Shown one piece after another: positions 31,561 to 39,957 of a stretch of DNA of 42,769 nucleotides (within the stretch, counting starts at the first letter, position 1; every line of letters starts with the position of its first letter). A program made the translations under genes and the position numbers. Source of the DNA: Alphaproteobacteria bacterium (lineage in GTDB: Bacteria; Pseudomonadota; Alphaproteobacteria; CACIAM-22H2); assembly GCA_016793045.1 (NCBI GenBank), contig JAEUKZ010000056.1, forward strand, positions 1 through 42,769, in the 5' to 3' direction. The notes under the pieces are model-generated. The model saw only the letters and a list, made by a program, of their open reading frames with translations. It made no database searches and was not told the origin of the DNA.

Positions 31561-34245
31561 ATGTCGATTCGCAATCTCGAATTCCTCTTCAAGCCCCGGT
31601 CGATCGCCCTGGTGGGCGCGTCGAACAAGCCGCATTCGGTCGGCGCGGTGCTTGCCCGCAACCTGCTGCGCGGCGGCTTCGCCGGACCGATCATGCCGGT
31701 CAACCCGCGGGAGACGGCGATCGAAGGCGTGCTCGCCTATCGCGACGTCGCAAGCCTGCCGATGGTGCCGGATCTCGCGGTCGTCGCGACGCCGCCCGAC
31801 ACCGTCGCAGCCGTGATCGCCGAGCTTGGCCGTGCCGGTACGCGGGCCGCGGTGGTGGTGACGGCCGGCTTCGGCGAAGGCGGCAGTGCGACAGGGCATG
31901 CGCGGCGCCAGGCGATGCTCGACGCCGCGAAGCCCTATCTGCTGCGCATCGTCGGGCCGAACTGCCTCGGCGTCGCGATGCCCGGCGCGGGCGTCAACGC
32001 GACCTTCGGCAATGTCGAGCCGAAGCACGGGCGCATCGCCTTCGTGACCCAGTCGGGCGCAATGGCGGTCGCGGTGCTCGATTGGGCGGCGCCGCGCGGC
32101 ATCGGCTTTTCGACCATGATCTCGATCGGCGACATGGCCGACGTCGACTTCGGCGACCTGCTCGACGTGCTCGCGACCGATCCGACGACGCAGGCGATCC
32201 TCCTCTATGTCGAGGCCGTAACGAACGCGCGCAAGTTCATGTCGGCGGCGCGAGCGGCGGCGCGGCTCAAGCCGGTTCTCGTCGTCAAGGCCGGCCGCCA
32301 CGCCGAGGGCGCGAAGGCCGCGACCTCGCATACCGGCGCGCTTGCCGGGTCCGATGCGGTCTATGACGCCGCCTTCCGCCGCGCGGGCATGCTGCGCGTG
32401 GGCGACATGGAGGAGCTGTTCGACGCGTGCGCGACGCTATCGGCAATGCGCCAGCAGCGCGGCGACCGGCTCGCCATCCTCACCAATGGCGGCGGTCCGG
32501 GCGTGATGGCGACCGACGCGCTGATCGCCGAAGGCGGGCATCTGGCGGAGCTTGCACCGGCGACAATCGAGCGTCTCGATGCCGTTCTTCCCGCGACGTG
32601 GAGTCACGGCAACCCGGTCGACATCATCGGCGACGCCGACGGAACGCGCTATGCGCGGGCGCTGGAAGCGATGTTGAGCGACCCCAACTCCGATGCGGTG
32701 CTGATCGCCAACTGCCCGACCGCGATCACCTCGCCGTCCGAGGCGGCGGACTCGGTCATCGCCGTCGCCAAGGGACCGCTGGGCGGCAAGCTCAACATCC
32801 TCACGTCATGGCTCGGCGATGCGGCGGCGCGCCCGGCGCGCGACAAGCTCGCGGCGGCGCAGCTTGCCCACTACGAGACGCCGGAGCGCGCGGTACGCGC
32901 CTTCATGCACATGGTGCGCTATCGCCGCAATCAGGAACTCCTGATGGAGACGCCGCCGTCGGCACTGCAGGACTTCGCGCCCGACGTCGCCCGGGCGAAC
33001 GAAGCCATCGCCGCATCGCTCGCAGACGGGCGCGAATGGCTGGCGCCGGAGGAAGTCAACGCCGTGCTCTCGGCCTACGGCATCGCGGCGCCGCAGACGC
33101 GCATCGCGCGCAATTCCGCCGAGGCCGGCCGCTTCGCGGCGGAAATCGCCGCGCCCGTGGCGCTCAAGATCCGCTCCCCCGATATCACGCACAAGTCCGA
33201 TGTCGGCGGCGTGGCGCTCAACCTGCGCAATTCCGAGCGCGTCGTGCAGACCGCGGAGGACATGATCGAGCGCGTGCGCGCGACCCATCCGAAGGCCCGG
33301 CTCGACGGCTTCCTGGTGCAGGAGATGGTGGCGTGGCCGGGCGCGATCGAGCTGATCGTCGGGCTGGTCGACGATGTGATCTTCGGGCCGGTGGTGCTGT
33401 TCGGCCAGGGCGGCATCGCGGTCGAACTGCTCGCCGACAAGTCGCTCGAGCTGCCGCCGCTCAACCTCGCGCTCGCCGGCGCGATGATGGAGCGCACGCG
33501 CGTCTGGCGCCTGCTGCAGGGCTACCGCAACCAGCCGCCCGCGGCGGTCGAGGACGTGGCGCAGATCCTTGTCCGCGTCTCGCAGCTTGCCGCCGACCAC
33601 CCGGAGGTCAAGGAGCTCGACATCAACCCGCTGCTCGCGCACCCTCGGGGCGCGATCGCGCTCGATGCGCGCATCCGGGTGAAGGCGGCGCCGCAGCGCG
33701 GCGCCGAGCGCTTCGCGATCCGTCCCTATCCGCGCGAATACGAGGACACGGCGACGCTGCCGGCGGGTGAGACGGTGAAGCTGCGTCCGATCCGGCCCGA
33801 GGATGCGCCGAAGCTGCAGACCCTGGTCAGCCGCACCGATCCCGAGGATGTCCGCATGCGCTTCTTCGCGCCGCTCAAGGGCCTGCCGCAGAGCATGGCG
33901 GCGCGGCTTTCGCAGATCGACTACGAGCGTGAAATGGCGCTCGTGGCGGAACAGGGGAACGGCGACGGGCTGCTGCTCGGCGTCGCGCGGATCGCGGCCG
34001 ATCCGGACCGCCGCAGCGCCGAGTACGCCATCCTCGTCCGCTCCGACTGGAAGGGGCGCGGCCTCGGCTATCTGCTGCTCTCGCGCATCGTGGCGCTGGC
34101 ACAGGAACGCGGGATCGGCGCGGTCTACGGGGACGTGCTCAAGGAAAACGACGCAATGCTGCGGATGTGCCGCGAACTCGGGTTCAGGGTCGACCCGCAC
34201 CCGGACGAACTGACCCTGGTGCGGGTCACCAAGACCCTGTCGTGA
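31561..34245 (+). CDS. NDP-forming acyl-CoA synthetase fused to GNAT acetyltransferase (Pat-like)
   Basis: The product is 894 aa. CoA-binding domain (about 1-130, starts SIRNLEFLFKPRSIALVGASN), CoA-ligase domains with the phospho-histidine H257 in TSHTGALAGSDAVYDAAF, an ATP-grasp domain (about 480-700, APVALKIRSPDITHKSDVGG and MVAWPGAIELIVG), and a GNAT domain (about 735-890, AEYAILVRSDWKGRGLGYLLL, with E821). The layout is that of Pat, the protein lysine acetyltransferase that silences acetyl-CoA synthetase. In enteric Pat, as I recall it, the catalytic His of the ligase part is missing; here it is intact, so the ligase may be active. Lies in the hypoxia island after CBS-BON, 119 bp downstream, likely its own promoter. 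Confidence -1.
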   Translation: MSIRNLEFLFKPRSIALVGASNKPHSVGAVLARNLLRGGFAGPIMPVNPRETAIEGVLAYRDVASLPMVPDLAVVATPPDTVAAVIAELGRAGTRAAVVVTAGFGEGGSATGHARRQAMLDAAKPYLLRIVGPNCLGVAMPGAGVNATFGNVEPKHGRIAFVTQSGAMAVAVLDWAAPRGIGFSTMISIGDMADVDFGDLLDVLATDPTTQAILLYVEAVTNARKFMSAARAAARLKPVLVVKAGRHAEGAKAATSHTGALAGSDAVYDAAFRRAGMLRVGDMEELFDACATLSAMRQQRGDRLAILTNGGGPGVMATDALIAEGGHLAELAPATIERLDAVLPATWSHGNPVDIIGDADGTRYARALEAMLSDPNSDAVLIANCPTAITSPSEAADSVIAVAKGPLGGKLNILTSWLGDAAARPARDKLAAAQLAHYETPERAVRAFMHMVRYRRNQELLMETPPSALQDFAPDVARANEAIAASLADGREWLAPEEVNAVLSAYGIAAPQTRIARNSAEAGRFAAEIAAPVALKIRSPDITHKSDVGGVALNLRNSERVVQTAEDMIERVRATHPKARLDGFLVQEMVAWPGAIELIVGLVDDVIFGPVVLFGQGGIAVELLADKSLELPPLNLALAGAMMERTRVWRLLQGYRNQPPAAVEDVAQILVRVSQLAADHPEVKELDINPLLAHPRGAIALDARIRVKAAPQRGAERFAIRPYPREYEDTATLPAGETVKLRPIRPEDAPKLQTLVSRTDPEDVRMRFFAPLKGLPQSMAARLSQIDYEREMALVAEQGNGDGLLLGVARIAADPDRRSAEYAILVRSDWKGRGLGYLLLSRIVALAQERGIGAVYGDVLKENDAMLRMCRELGFRVDPHPDELTLVRVTKTLS

Positions 34246-34272
34246 CCGCGACCGCGACCGCGGCGCTACGCG

Positions 34273-34788
34273 CTACGCGCCGGGCGCGTTGACGATGCGG
34301 CGCGGCGCATTGGTCGGCGGGAAGGCGACTTCGCGGGCGAGCAGCGCGGGCAGCTCGTTGGTCGGCGTCTTGGTCAGGTCCTTCGCGAGCTCGCAGGTGA
34401 TCTTGTCCTGCACCGCGCGCGTGAAATCGCGGCGGATCTCGCCGAGCACGTGGCCGGGCGCCACCAGGATCAGCGCGTCGAACTCCTTGCTCCGGCACGC
34501 CGCTTCGATCTTGTGAGCGACCTCGCGCGCGAAGTCGATCTTCGCGCGGTTCTGCGGCGACGACTGCGGATCCTTGGCATGGCGCGCATGCGCCGCGGCG
34601 GCGTGGCCATGGCCGACATGCTCGGGGTGGACGTCGGCGGGCGATGCGTGGGCGCCGGGGGCGAGCCATTCGTTGTGCGGCCGCAGCACCGTGTCGTGTG
34701 CGCTGTAGGTCAGGACGCGGGCCCGCTGTCCGTCCGCCACCACGACCCAGGTCAGCTGCCGTTCCGCCATCGTGCCTTGCGCTGTCAT
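34273..34788 (-). CDS. Host-attachment family protein (Host_attach)
   Basis: The product is 171 aa. It shows the family pattern: TWVVVADGQRARVLTYS, then FAREVAHKIEAACRSKEFDALILVAPGHVLGEIR, and KDLTKTPTNELPALL at the C-terminus. The name comes from Agrobacterium work; in most alphaproteobacteria the family sits among stress genes and function is uncertain (an RNA/release-factor-like fold has been suggested). ATG 34788 is chosen because GGAGG sits 6 bp upstream; a TTG at 34794 would leave none. It is divergent from the alcohol dehydrogenase, sharing the FNR box at 34872. Confidence -1.
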   Translation of the reverse strand: MTAQGTMAERQLTWVVVADGQRARVLTYSAHDTVLRPHNEWLAPGAHASPADVHPEHVGHGHAAAAHARHAKDPQSSPQNRAKIDFAREVAHKIEAACRSKEFDALILVAPGHVLGEIRRDFTRAVQDKITCELAKDLTKTPTNELPALLAREVAFPPTNAPRRIVNAPGA

Positions 34789-34871
34789 GCTCAACCTCCG
34801 TTGGGGCGGCGGCCATGCGCGCGCCCGTTCTGCTCAGGGGTGTACCATTGTCGGCCGGGGCCGCGCCGGCG

Positions 34872-34885
34872 TTGATCCAGGTCAA
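34872..34885. promoter_or_regulatory. FNR/FixK box TTGATCCAGGTCAA between host-attachment and alcohol dehydrogenase genes
   Basis: Matches TTGAT-N4-[AG]TCAA. The centre is about 66 bp upstream of ATG 34944, the same spacing as at the other boxes, and about 90 bp upstream of the divergent host-attachment start. It could serve both genes but best fits the alcohol dehydrogenase. Confidence -1.
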
Positions 34886-34943
34886 CCCGACGCTGCATGG
34901 CTCGGTCGATCTGAAGGCAACACGGACTCGCGATGGGGCGAAC

Positions 34944-35945
34944 ATGCGCGCGATGGTCTTCGACGGGGCGGGTGCGGCACTGCGCCCGGCCAGCCTGCCC
35001 GATCCAACCCCCGGCCCGGGGACGGTGCTGATCCGGGTCCTTGCCTGCGGCGTCTGCCGGACCGACCTCCACGTCGTCGACGGCGACCTGGCGGCGCCGA
35101 AGCCGGCGCTGATCCCCGGCCACGAGATCGTCGGCCGCGTCGTCGCTTGCGGGGCGGGCGTCGAGCGCTTCGCGCCGGGCGAGCGCGTCGGGGTGCCATG
35201 GCTCGGCTGGACCTGCGGCACATGCCGCTACTGCCGGGCCGGCGCCGAGAATCTCTGCGAACGCGCCCGCTTCACCGGCTACACGCTCGACGGCGGCTAC
35301 GCCGAGTATGCGGTGGCGGACGCGCGCTATTGCTTCGCGATGCCGCCCGGCCTCGGCGACGCGGCTTCGGCGCCGTTGCTGTGCGCCGGACTGATCGGCT
35401 ATCGCGCGCTGCGCTTCGCCGGCGACGCACGGCGCCTCGGACTCTACGGCTTCGGCGCGGCGGCGCATATCGTCGCCCAGGTGGCTCGCCACCAGGGGCG
35501 TACGGTCTTCGCCTTCACCCGGCCGGGGGACGCGGCGAGTCAGAACTTCGCGCGCTCGCTGGGCGCCGCCTGGACCGGCGATTCGACGCTGCTGCCGCCG
35601 GAACCGCTCGACGCGGCCCTGATCTTCGCGCCGGTGGGGACGCTCGTGCCCGCGGCGCTCGCCGCGGTGCGCAAGGGCGGCACGGTGGTCTGCGCCGGCA
35701 TCCACATGAGCGCGATTCCCAGCTTCCCCTACGAGTTGCTGTGGGGGGAGCGCCGGCTGTGCTCGGTCGCCAATCTGACCCGCGCCGACGGGGAGGAATT
35801 CCTCGAGCTCGCGCCGCGTATCCCGATCCGCACGACGACGACCGAATATGCGCTCGATCGTGCCAACGACGCGCTCGCGGCTCTGCGCGCGGGCCGGATC
35901 GACGGCGCGGCGGTGCTGGTTCCGGGCGCCCCCGCCGCCGGCTAG
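34944..35945 (+). CDS. Zinc-dependent alcohol dehydrogenase
   Basis: The product is 333 aa, medium-chain dehydrogenase/reductase fold. Catalytic-zinc ligands are in ACGVCRTDLHVV and PGHEIVG, and the structural-zinc cysteines in TCGTCRYCRAGAENLC. The nucleotide site is LGLYGFGAAAHIVAQV, lacking the fully canonical GxGxxG. Such zinc alcohol dehydrogenases reduce aldehydes or oxidise alcohols with NAD(P)H and commonly sit in low-oxygen stress islands with USP genes. Start ATG 34944 agrees with the FNR box spacing. The stop shares CTAG with the stop of the convergent universal stress gene. Confidence -1.
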   Translation: MRAMVFDGAGAALRPASLPDPTPGPGTVLIRVLACGVCRTDLHVVDGDLAAPKPALIPGHEIVGRVVACGAGVERFAPGERVGVPWLGWTCGTCRYCRAGAENLCERARFTGYTLDGGYAEYAVADARYCFAMPPGLGDAASAPLLCAGLIGYRALRFAGDARRLGLYGFGAAAHIVAQVARHQGRTVFAFTRPGDAASQNFARSLGAAWTGDSTLLPPEPLDAALIFAPVGTLVPAALAAVRKGGTVVCAGIHMSAIPSFPYELLWGERRLCSVANLTRADGEEFLELAPRIPIRTTTTEYALDRANDALAALRAGRIDGAAVLVPGAPAAG

Positions 35946-36778
35946 TGCGACATCAGGACCGGCACGGTCATGCGGCGCAGCAGGTCGCGTGTGACGCCGC
36001 CGAGGATGAGCTCGCGCGTGCGCGAGCGGCCGTAGCCGCCGGTGACCAGCAGATCGGCGCCGAGATCGGTGATGCGGTTGAGCAGCACGTCCGCGGGGTC
36101 GAGATCCTTGGTATGCGTCTTTTCGACCGTCACGCTCACGCCGTGGCGTGCGAGATGCGCGGCGATGTCGGCGCCCGGCACGTCGCCGTGCTGCGTCGCC
36201 GCGGTCACCGGATTGACCGACAGCACAGTCACGGTCTTCGCCTTCGTGAGCAGCGGCAGCGCGTCGTTGACCGCGCGAGCCGCCTCGCGGCTGGCATTCC
36301 AGGCGACGATCACGCGCTCGCCCGCCGTCGCGAAGCGCCCGGAATGGGGCACGACCAGCACGGGTCGCCCCGCGTTCATGATCGTGTCCTCGGGCGTGAT
36401 CTCCGGCACGAACTGGCTGTGATCGTCGGGGTCGATCTGGCCGATGATCGCGATGTCGGCATAGCGCGCCTGCATGACCCCGTCCTGGATCTGCGCGACG
36501 CGCGCGATCCGCCATTCGGCCGAGATGCCTTCGCGGGCGGCCACGCCGTCGAAGATCTTCTGCGCTGCGGCGGCACGCTCGTTCGCGGACTCCTCGAGCG
36601 CCTGGAACAGCTTGGCGTGCGTGGCGCCGTGCATGTAGCCGGGCAGCTCGGGGCGCGACATGACGTGGACACCGGTGAGCCGCGCGTCATGAACGCGCGC
36701 GAGCTGGGCAGCAAGTTCGGCGCGGCGTTCGCTGGCCGGCTTGGCGTCGATGAATACAACGAGATCCTTCAGCGGCAT
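35942..36778 (-). CDS. Universal stress protein with tandem UspA domains
   Basis: The product is 278 aa: two UspA-type domains. The first (1-145) begins MPLKDLVVFIDAKPASERR; the second begins RVIVAWNASREAARAVNDAL and ends with the ATP-loop-like GGYGRSRTRELILGGVTRDLL then MTVPVLMSH. Universal stress proteins bind ATP or AMP and accumulate on energy starvation and hypoxia. GGAG precedes ATG 36778. Divergent from a second tandem USP at 36960; the FNR box at 36840 lies between the two and is spaced correctly for this gene (about 68 bp). Confidence -1.
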   Translation of the reverse strand: MPLKDLVVFIDAKPASERRAELAAQLARVHDARLTGVHVMSRPELPGYMHGATHAKLFQALEESANERAAAAQKIFDGVAAREGISAEWRIARVAQIQDGVMQARYADIAIIGQIDPDDHSQFVPEITPEDTIMNAGRPVLVVPHSGRFATAGERVIVAWNASREAARAVNDALPLLTKAKTVTVLSVNPVTAATQHGDVPGADIAAHLARHGVSVTVEKTHTKDLDPADVLLNRITDLGADLLVTGGYGRSRTRELILGGVTRDLLRRMTVPVLMSH

Positions 36779-36839
36779 GGTCAACTCCGTCGCGCAGCGA
36801 ACTTTTCTGCTAAGTTGGCGTTCCGCGATGGGCCACGGC

Positions 36840-36853
36840 TTGACCCAGATCAA
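36840..36853. promoter_or_regulatory. FNR/FixK box TTGACCCAGATCAA between two universal stress genes
   Basis: Matches TTGA[TC]-N4-ATCAA. The centre is about 68 bp upstream of ATG 36778 and about 114 bp upstream of ATG 36960. On the plus strand GAAAAT (36878-36883) lies 24 bp downstream of the box and could be the -10 for the 36960 gene. A bidirectional site is likely. Confidence -1.
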
Positions 36854-36959
36854 CGGGCCGGCGAACGCCGGATGCGAGAAAATAGCACAGCCGGCATGCA
36901 AGACCAGCCGGTGTCGTGATGGCGTGGGGTACGGCAGGATTCCGGGAGAGGTGAGGAAC

Positions 36960-37823
36960 ATGACCATCAGCGTGATTTTGACCCCGATCGTCGGCGAGGC
37001 CGGAGACGAACACGCCCTTGCGGCGGCGCTCGCCGTCGGGCGGCAGATGGGTGCGCATCTGCGCGTGCTGCACGTGCGCGTGCCGCCGTCGGCGGCAGTC
37101 TTTGCCGGCGCGCCGGAAGGCGCGATGGTCACCGCGGAGCTGCTGACGCTGTGGGAGAACGACGTCAAGGAGCGCGCCGTGCGCGCACGCGCGCGCTACG
37201 ATTCCTGGCGCGGCGGCAGCGGCCTCGCCGAAGTGGCGGCACCGCCGGCGCGTGCGGAAACCAGCACCTCGTGGGTGGAACTCGAAGGCCAGTTCGATCC
37301 CAGCGTGGCGCGCCAGGGCCGTGTCAGCGATCTCATCGTGCTCGGGGCGCAGAACGGCACCGGCGACTCGACGCCGTTCTATGCCTGCGAAGGCGCGCTG
37401 TTCGAAAGCGGCCGGCCGGTGCTGCTGGTTCCGGCACGCGCGCCCGAAGGCCTGCTCGGCACCGTGCTCGTCGCATGGAACGGCAGCGCTGAGGCTGCGG
37501 CCGCGGTCGGCGGCGCCTTGCCGCTGCTGTCGCGGGCCAAGCGCGTCCACATCTTCGCCGCCGGCGAGCGCGGCGATTCCGGGCGTGAACCGTCGGAGCT
37601 GGTCGACTACCTCGCCTGGCACGGCATCAAGACGACGACGCGCGTGATCAATTCGACATCGCACGATGTCGGCGCGGCTCTGCTCAAGGAAGTGGCGGAG
37701 GTCGGCGCGGGCATGCTCGTCATGGGCGCCTATACGCACAGCCGCACGCGGCAGCTCATCTTCGGCGGCGCAACCAGCCATGTGCTGCGCCATGCCGGCG
37801 TTCCCGTGCTGATGGCGCATTGA
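36960..37823 (+). CDS. Second universal stress protein with tandem UspA domains
   Basis: The product is 287 aa. It begins MTISVILTPIVGEAGDEHAL; the second domain starts TVLVAWNGSAEAAAAVGGAL and closes with GAYTHSRTRQLIFGGATSHVL then GVPVLMAH. The C-terminal half aligns with the USP at 35942-36778, so the two are related copies. GAGAGGTGAGG precedes ATG 36960. It precedes a small conserved unknown gene by 44 bp, perhaps one operon. Regulation through the shared FNR box is probable. Confidence -1.
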   Translation: MTISVILTPIVGEAGDEHALAAALAVGRQMGAHLRVLHVRVPPSAAVFAGAPEGAMVTAELLTLWENDVKERAVRARARYDSWRGGSGLAEVAAPPARAETSTSWVELEGQFDPSVARQGRVSDLIVLGAQNGTGDSTPFYACEGALFESGRPVLLVPARAPEGLLGTVLVAWNGSAEAAAAVGGALPLLSRAKRVHIFAAGERGDSGREPSELVDYLAWHGIKTTTRVINSTSHDVGAALLKEVAEVGAGMLVMGAYTHSRTRQLIFGGATSHVLRHAGVPVLMAH

Positions 37824-37867
37824 TCGCGGCCCGGCGGAACGGACACGTATTGGAGAGGAAGCAGGTC

Positions 37868-38242
37868 ATGTTGAGCCGAGTTCGCCTGGAACTGGCCCGC
37901 ACGCGGGAATTCCCCGAAGGCAATGCGAATTGCGGTTACGAGTTCGTCGTACCGCTCGATGCCGACGGCCACTTCGACGCCGAAGCCTGGCAGAAGGACA
38001 GGGCGCGCTGCACGGTGCGCCGCTTCTGGGCCGGCGCCGACGACGAGCAGGGGCTGCTCATCCACACCAAGGGCAGGCGCTGGGCGTTTTCCTACGCGCC
38101 GGGCGACGACGACGACGAACCGATCTTCAAGTTCGATCGCCATGCGGTGAAGCCCGGGGAGTACATCTCGATCACCGAGCATGACGGCGTGACGCGGCCC
38201 TTCCGGGTCGCCGCGGTGACGGCGCTCAAGGCGGCACGCTGA
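37868..38242 (+). CDS. Conserved hypothetical small protein
   Basis: The product is 124 aa, starting MLSRVRLELARTREFPEGN, with YEFVVPLDADGHFD, then RRFWAGADDEQGLLIHTKGRRWAF and DDDDEPIFKFDRH, and ending GEYISITEHDGVTRPFRVAAV. No signal peptide or membrane helix. I have a weak memory of similar proteins near hypoxia genes of alphaproteobacteria but no named domain. GAGAGGAAG precedes ATG 37868. It follows the universal stress gene by 44 bp and probably shares its transcript. Confidence -1.
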   Translation: MLSRVRLELARTREFPEGNANCGYEFVVPLDADGHFDAEAWQKDRARCTVRRFWAGADDEQGLLIHTKGRRWAFSYAPGDDDDEPIFKFDRHAVKPGEYISITEHDGVTRPFRVAAVTALKAAR

Positions 38243-38266
38243 CGGCTCCGCCGGTCCCGCGCCGAC

Positions 38267-38893
38267 TCATTCGTCGAGTCGGCGCAGTTCGATCGGGACT
38301 TCGGCCAGACGCTGGAGCACGTGCGCGGTCTGTGCGGTCGGCCACCAGTCGTAGAGGAAGATCTGCAGCGGTCCCCACATCGCGACCCAGCCGAGGATCA
38401 CCAAGCCCTCGGCGAGGGCGCGCGAGAATGCTTCCGTGGGCAGCGTGAGCACGAGCTCGCGCAGCGTCATGCACACGATCAGGAACACGAGCCCGATGGC
38501 GAGGCTGATGCGGCCGCGCCGGAACGACAGGCGCAGGTCGCGCTGCACGCTGCGCCGGCGATAGTCGAAGTAGTTGTGGATCGCCTCGCCCACGCGCGAC
38601 TTGTCCGCCCAGGTCAGTTCATCGGCAGGCAGATGGATCACCAGCTTGATCGGCGCCTTGTGGCCGAGTTCGCGCGCCGCGCCGACGAGATAGGCGTCGG
38701 CATCGGGGTCGAGGTCCTTCTCGTGGAACGGTGACGGGTCGAGCGAATTGAAGAGCTGCGGAAGCCGGCGCAGGCTGAGCTCGATCAGATAGGTGCCGTC
38801 TTCGATCCGGTAGGGCGGACGGGGCGGGATGCGGGCGGACGGCGGCGGCCGGTCGGGTGCGAGCGGTCTCGGCGCGTCGTCCGGCCCGCTCAC
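38267..38893 (-). CDS. Membrane protein of unknown function, coupled to cytochrome c lipoprotein
   Basis: The product is 208 aa from GTG 38893. The N-terminal part is cytoplasmic (RIEDGTYLIELSLRRLPQLF and LDPDADAYLVGAARELGHKAP), followed by two membrane helices (about ISLAIGLVFLIVCMTLRELV and LAEGLVILGWVAMWGPLQIF) and a short C-terminal tail. I do not recognise a named family. The GTG start overlaps the stop of the cytochrome c gene (GTGA), so it is translated with it in the hsp20-cytochrome-membrane protein unit. Convergent with the small conserved gene at 37868. Confidence -1.
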   Translation of the reverse strand: MSGPDDAPRPLAPDRPPPSARIPPRPPYRIEDGTYLIELSLRRLPQLFNSLDPSPFHEKDLDPDADAYLVGAARELGHKAPIKLVIHLPADELTWADKSRVGEAIHNYFDYRRRSVQRDLRLSFRRGRISLAIGLVFLIVCMTLRELVLTLPTEAFSRALAEGLVILGWVAMWGPLQIFLYDWWPTAQTAHVLQRLAEVPIELRRLDE

Positions 38894-39321
38894 GGACGCG
38901 GCGCCCGGTCGAGCGAGGCGATGTAGGCGACGACGTCGTCGCGCTCCTGCGGCCACAGCCGGAACGTCGGCATCGGCAAATGGAGATCGTCCATGAAATG
39001 CCGCAGTGCGTCGGGGCGGTCGCCCCAGCGCTGGGCGATGTCCTGGAAGCTCGGCGCACCTTCGGCCGGCCGGGCGACGCGCCGCTGGCGCGGCTCGATC
39101 CTGTGACAGCTGGCGCACCAGGCCTGCGCGATCCCCTGCCCGCGCTCAGCCGAGCCGGTGACGACGACCGAGGCCGCCGGGGCGGGTGGTGCGGCGGGCC
39201 CGCATCCGGCGACCGCGACGGCGAGAATCGCCGCGAGCGCGCGCAATCCGGCAAAGGCCCCCGCCGCGTCGTGCGCGACGGGGGTCGCTGCGCGCCGGCG
39301 CCGCCCGGACGGGCGGATCAC
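38890..39321 (-). CDS. Cytochrome c family lipoprotein
   Basis: The product is 143 aa from GTG 39321. A signal ends in a lipobox ALAAILAVAVAGC with C40 as the lipidated residue. The mature part has one haem motif C69-ASCH73 in AWCASCHRI and a likely axial Met in LPMPTFRLW, followed by DVVAYIASL typical of class I cytochromes c. It would be attached to the membrane facing the periplasm and carry electrons to an oxidase or reductase not in this window. Its start overlaps the hsp20 stop (GTGA), giving a coupled operon. Unusual long basic N-terminus before the hydrophobic part. Confidence -1.
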   Translation of the reverse strand: MIRPSGRRRRAATPVAHDAAGAFAGLRALAAILAVAVAGCGPAAPPAPAASVVVTGSAERGQGIAQAWCASCHRIEPRQRRVARPAEGAPSFQDIAQRWGDRPDALRHFMDDLHLPMPTFRLWPQERDDVVAYIASLDRAPRP

Positions 39322-39827
39322 GCCGCGCGTCCGGCGCTGCCGGCCTGGCCGATCGGTATCTTGCGTTCGGCGGTCTTGACCTCCGCCGGCTTGGGCAGGC
39401 GGATGGTCAGAACGCCCTTGTCGAATGTCGCCTGCACCGCGGCGGCGTCGGCGGCAAAGGGCAGGGCGATCGCGCGTTGGAAGCTGCCGTAGGACCGCTC
39501 CATCACCTGCCAGTTCTCGCCCTTCTCGGATCTCTCCGCCTTGCGTTCGCCCTTGATCGTCAGCAGGTCGTCGGTGAGCGTGACCTCGACGTCCTTCTGG
39601 TCGAGCCCGGGCAGATCGGCGCTGACGACGATCTCGTTGGCGCTCTCCTTGACGTCGATGCTCGGCGACCAGCGCGCGATTCCTGCCGGCTCGATCGCGG
39701 CGGCGCGCGGGACGCCGCGCAGCATGTCGTCGAACAGCCGGTTCATCTCACGCTGCAGCGAGCTGAAGGGATCGTCGCGGTCGGCCTGAGGCACCCGCGA
39801 TCCGAACGGCATCAGCGATCTGAACAT
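39318..39827 (-). CDS. Hsp20 / alpha-crystallin small heat-shock protein
   Basis: The product is 169 aa. The alpha-crystallin domain begins PSIDVKESANEIVVSADLPGL and ends FDKGVLTIRLPKP; the C-terminal PIGQ tail is also typical. It is a cytoplasmic ATP-independent chaperone. ATG 39827 is chosen because GGAGGT lies 6 bp upstream; upstream in-frame ATGs at 39839 and 39845 would put this ribosome site inside the coding region. It begins the three-gene unit with cytochrome c and the membrane protein. A half-match to an FNR box (TTGACGTGGGTTAT, 39913-39926) lies upstream but is not convincing. Confidence -1.
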   Translation of the reverse strand: MFRSLMPFGSRVPQADRDDPFSSLQREMNRLFDDMLRGVPRAAAIEPAGIARWSPSIDVKESANEIVVSADLPGLDQKDVEVTLTDDLLTIKGERKAERSEKGENWQVMERSYGSFQRAIALPFAADAAAVQATFDKGVLTIRLPKPAEVKTAERKIPIGQAGSAGRAA

Positions 39828-39957
39828 GATGACCTCCATCGTCATGTGGGCGGCTGCGGCAACAGCCGCTGCCGCAATGATAGCAGGATGCGCAGCGGGC
39901 CGGCGCGGGTGCTTGACGTGGGTTATTGGCCGTCGATGCGCCGCGGCGCCGGCATCA

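Noticed and set aside
34243-34275. Direct repeats GACCGC and GCTACGC after the acyl-CoA synthetase
   Set aside because: Short tandem repeats in a 27-bp gap with only a 5-bp stem and no T-run; not a convincing terminator.
39913-39926. TTGACGTGGGTTAT upstream of hsp20 as a fourth FNR/FixK box
   Set aside because: Only one half-site fits; the other half (GTTAT) differs from [AG]TCAA at two positions.
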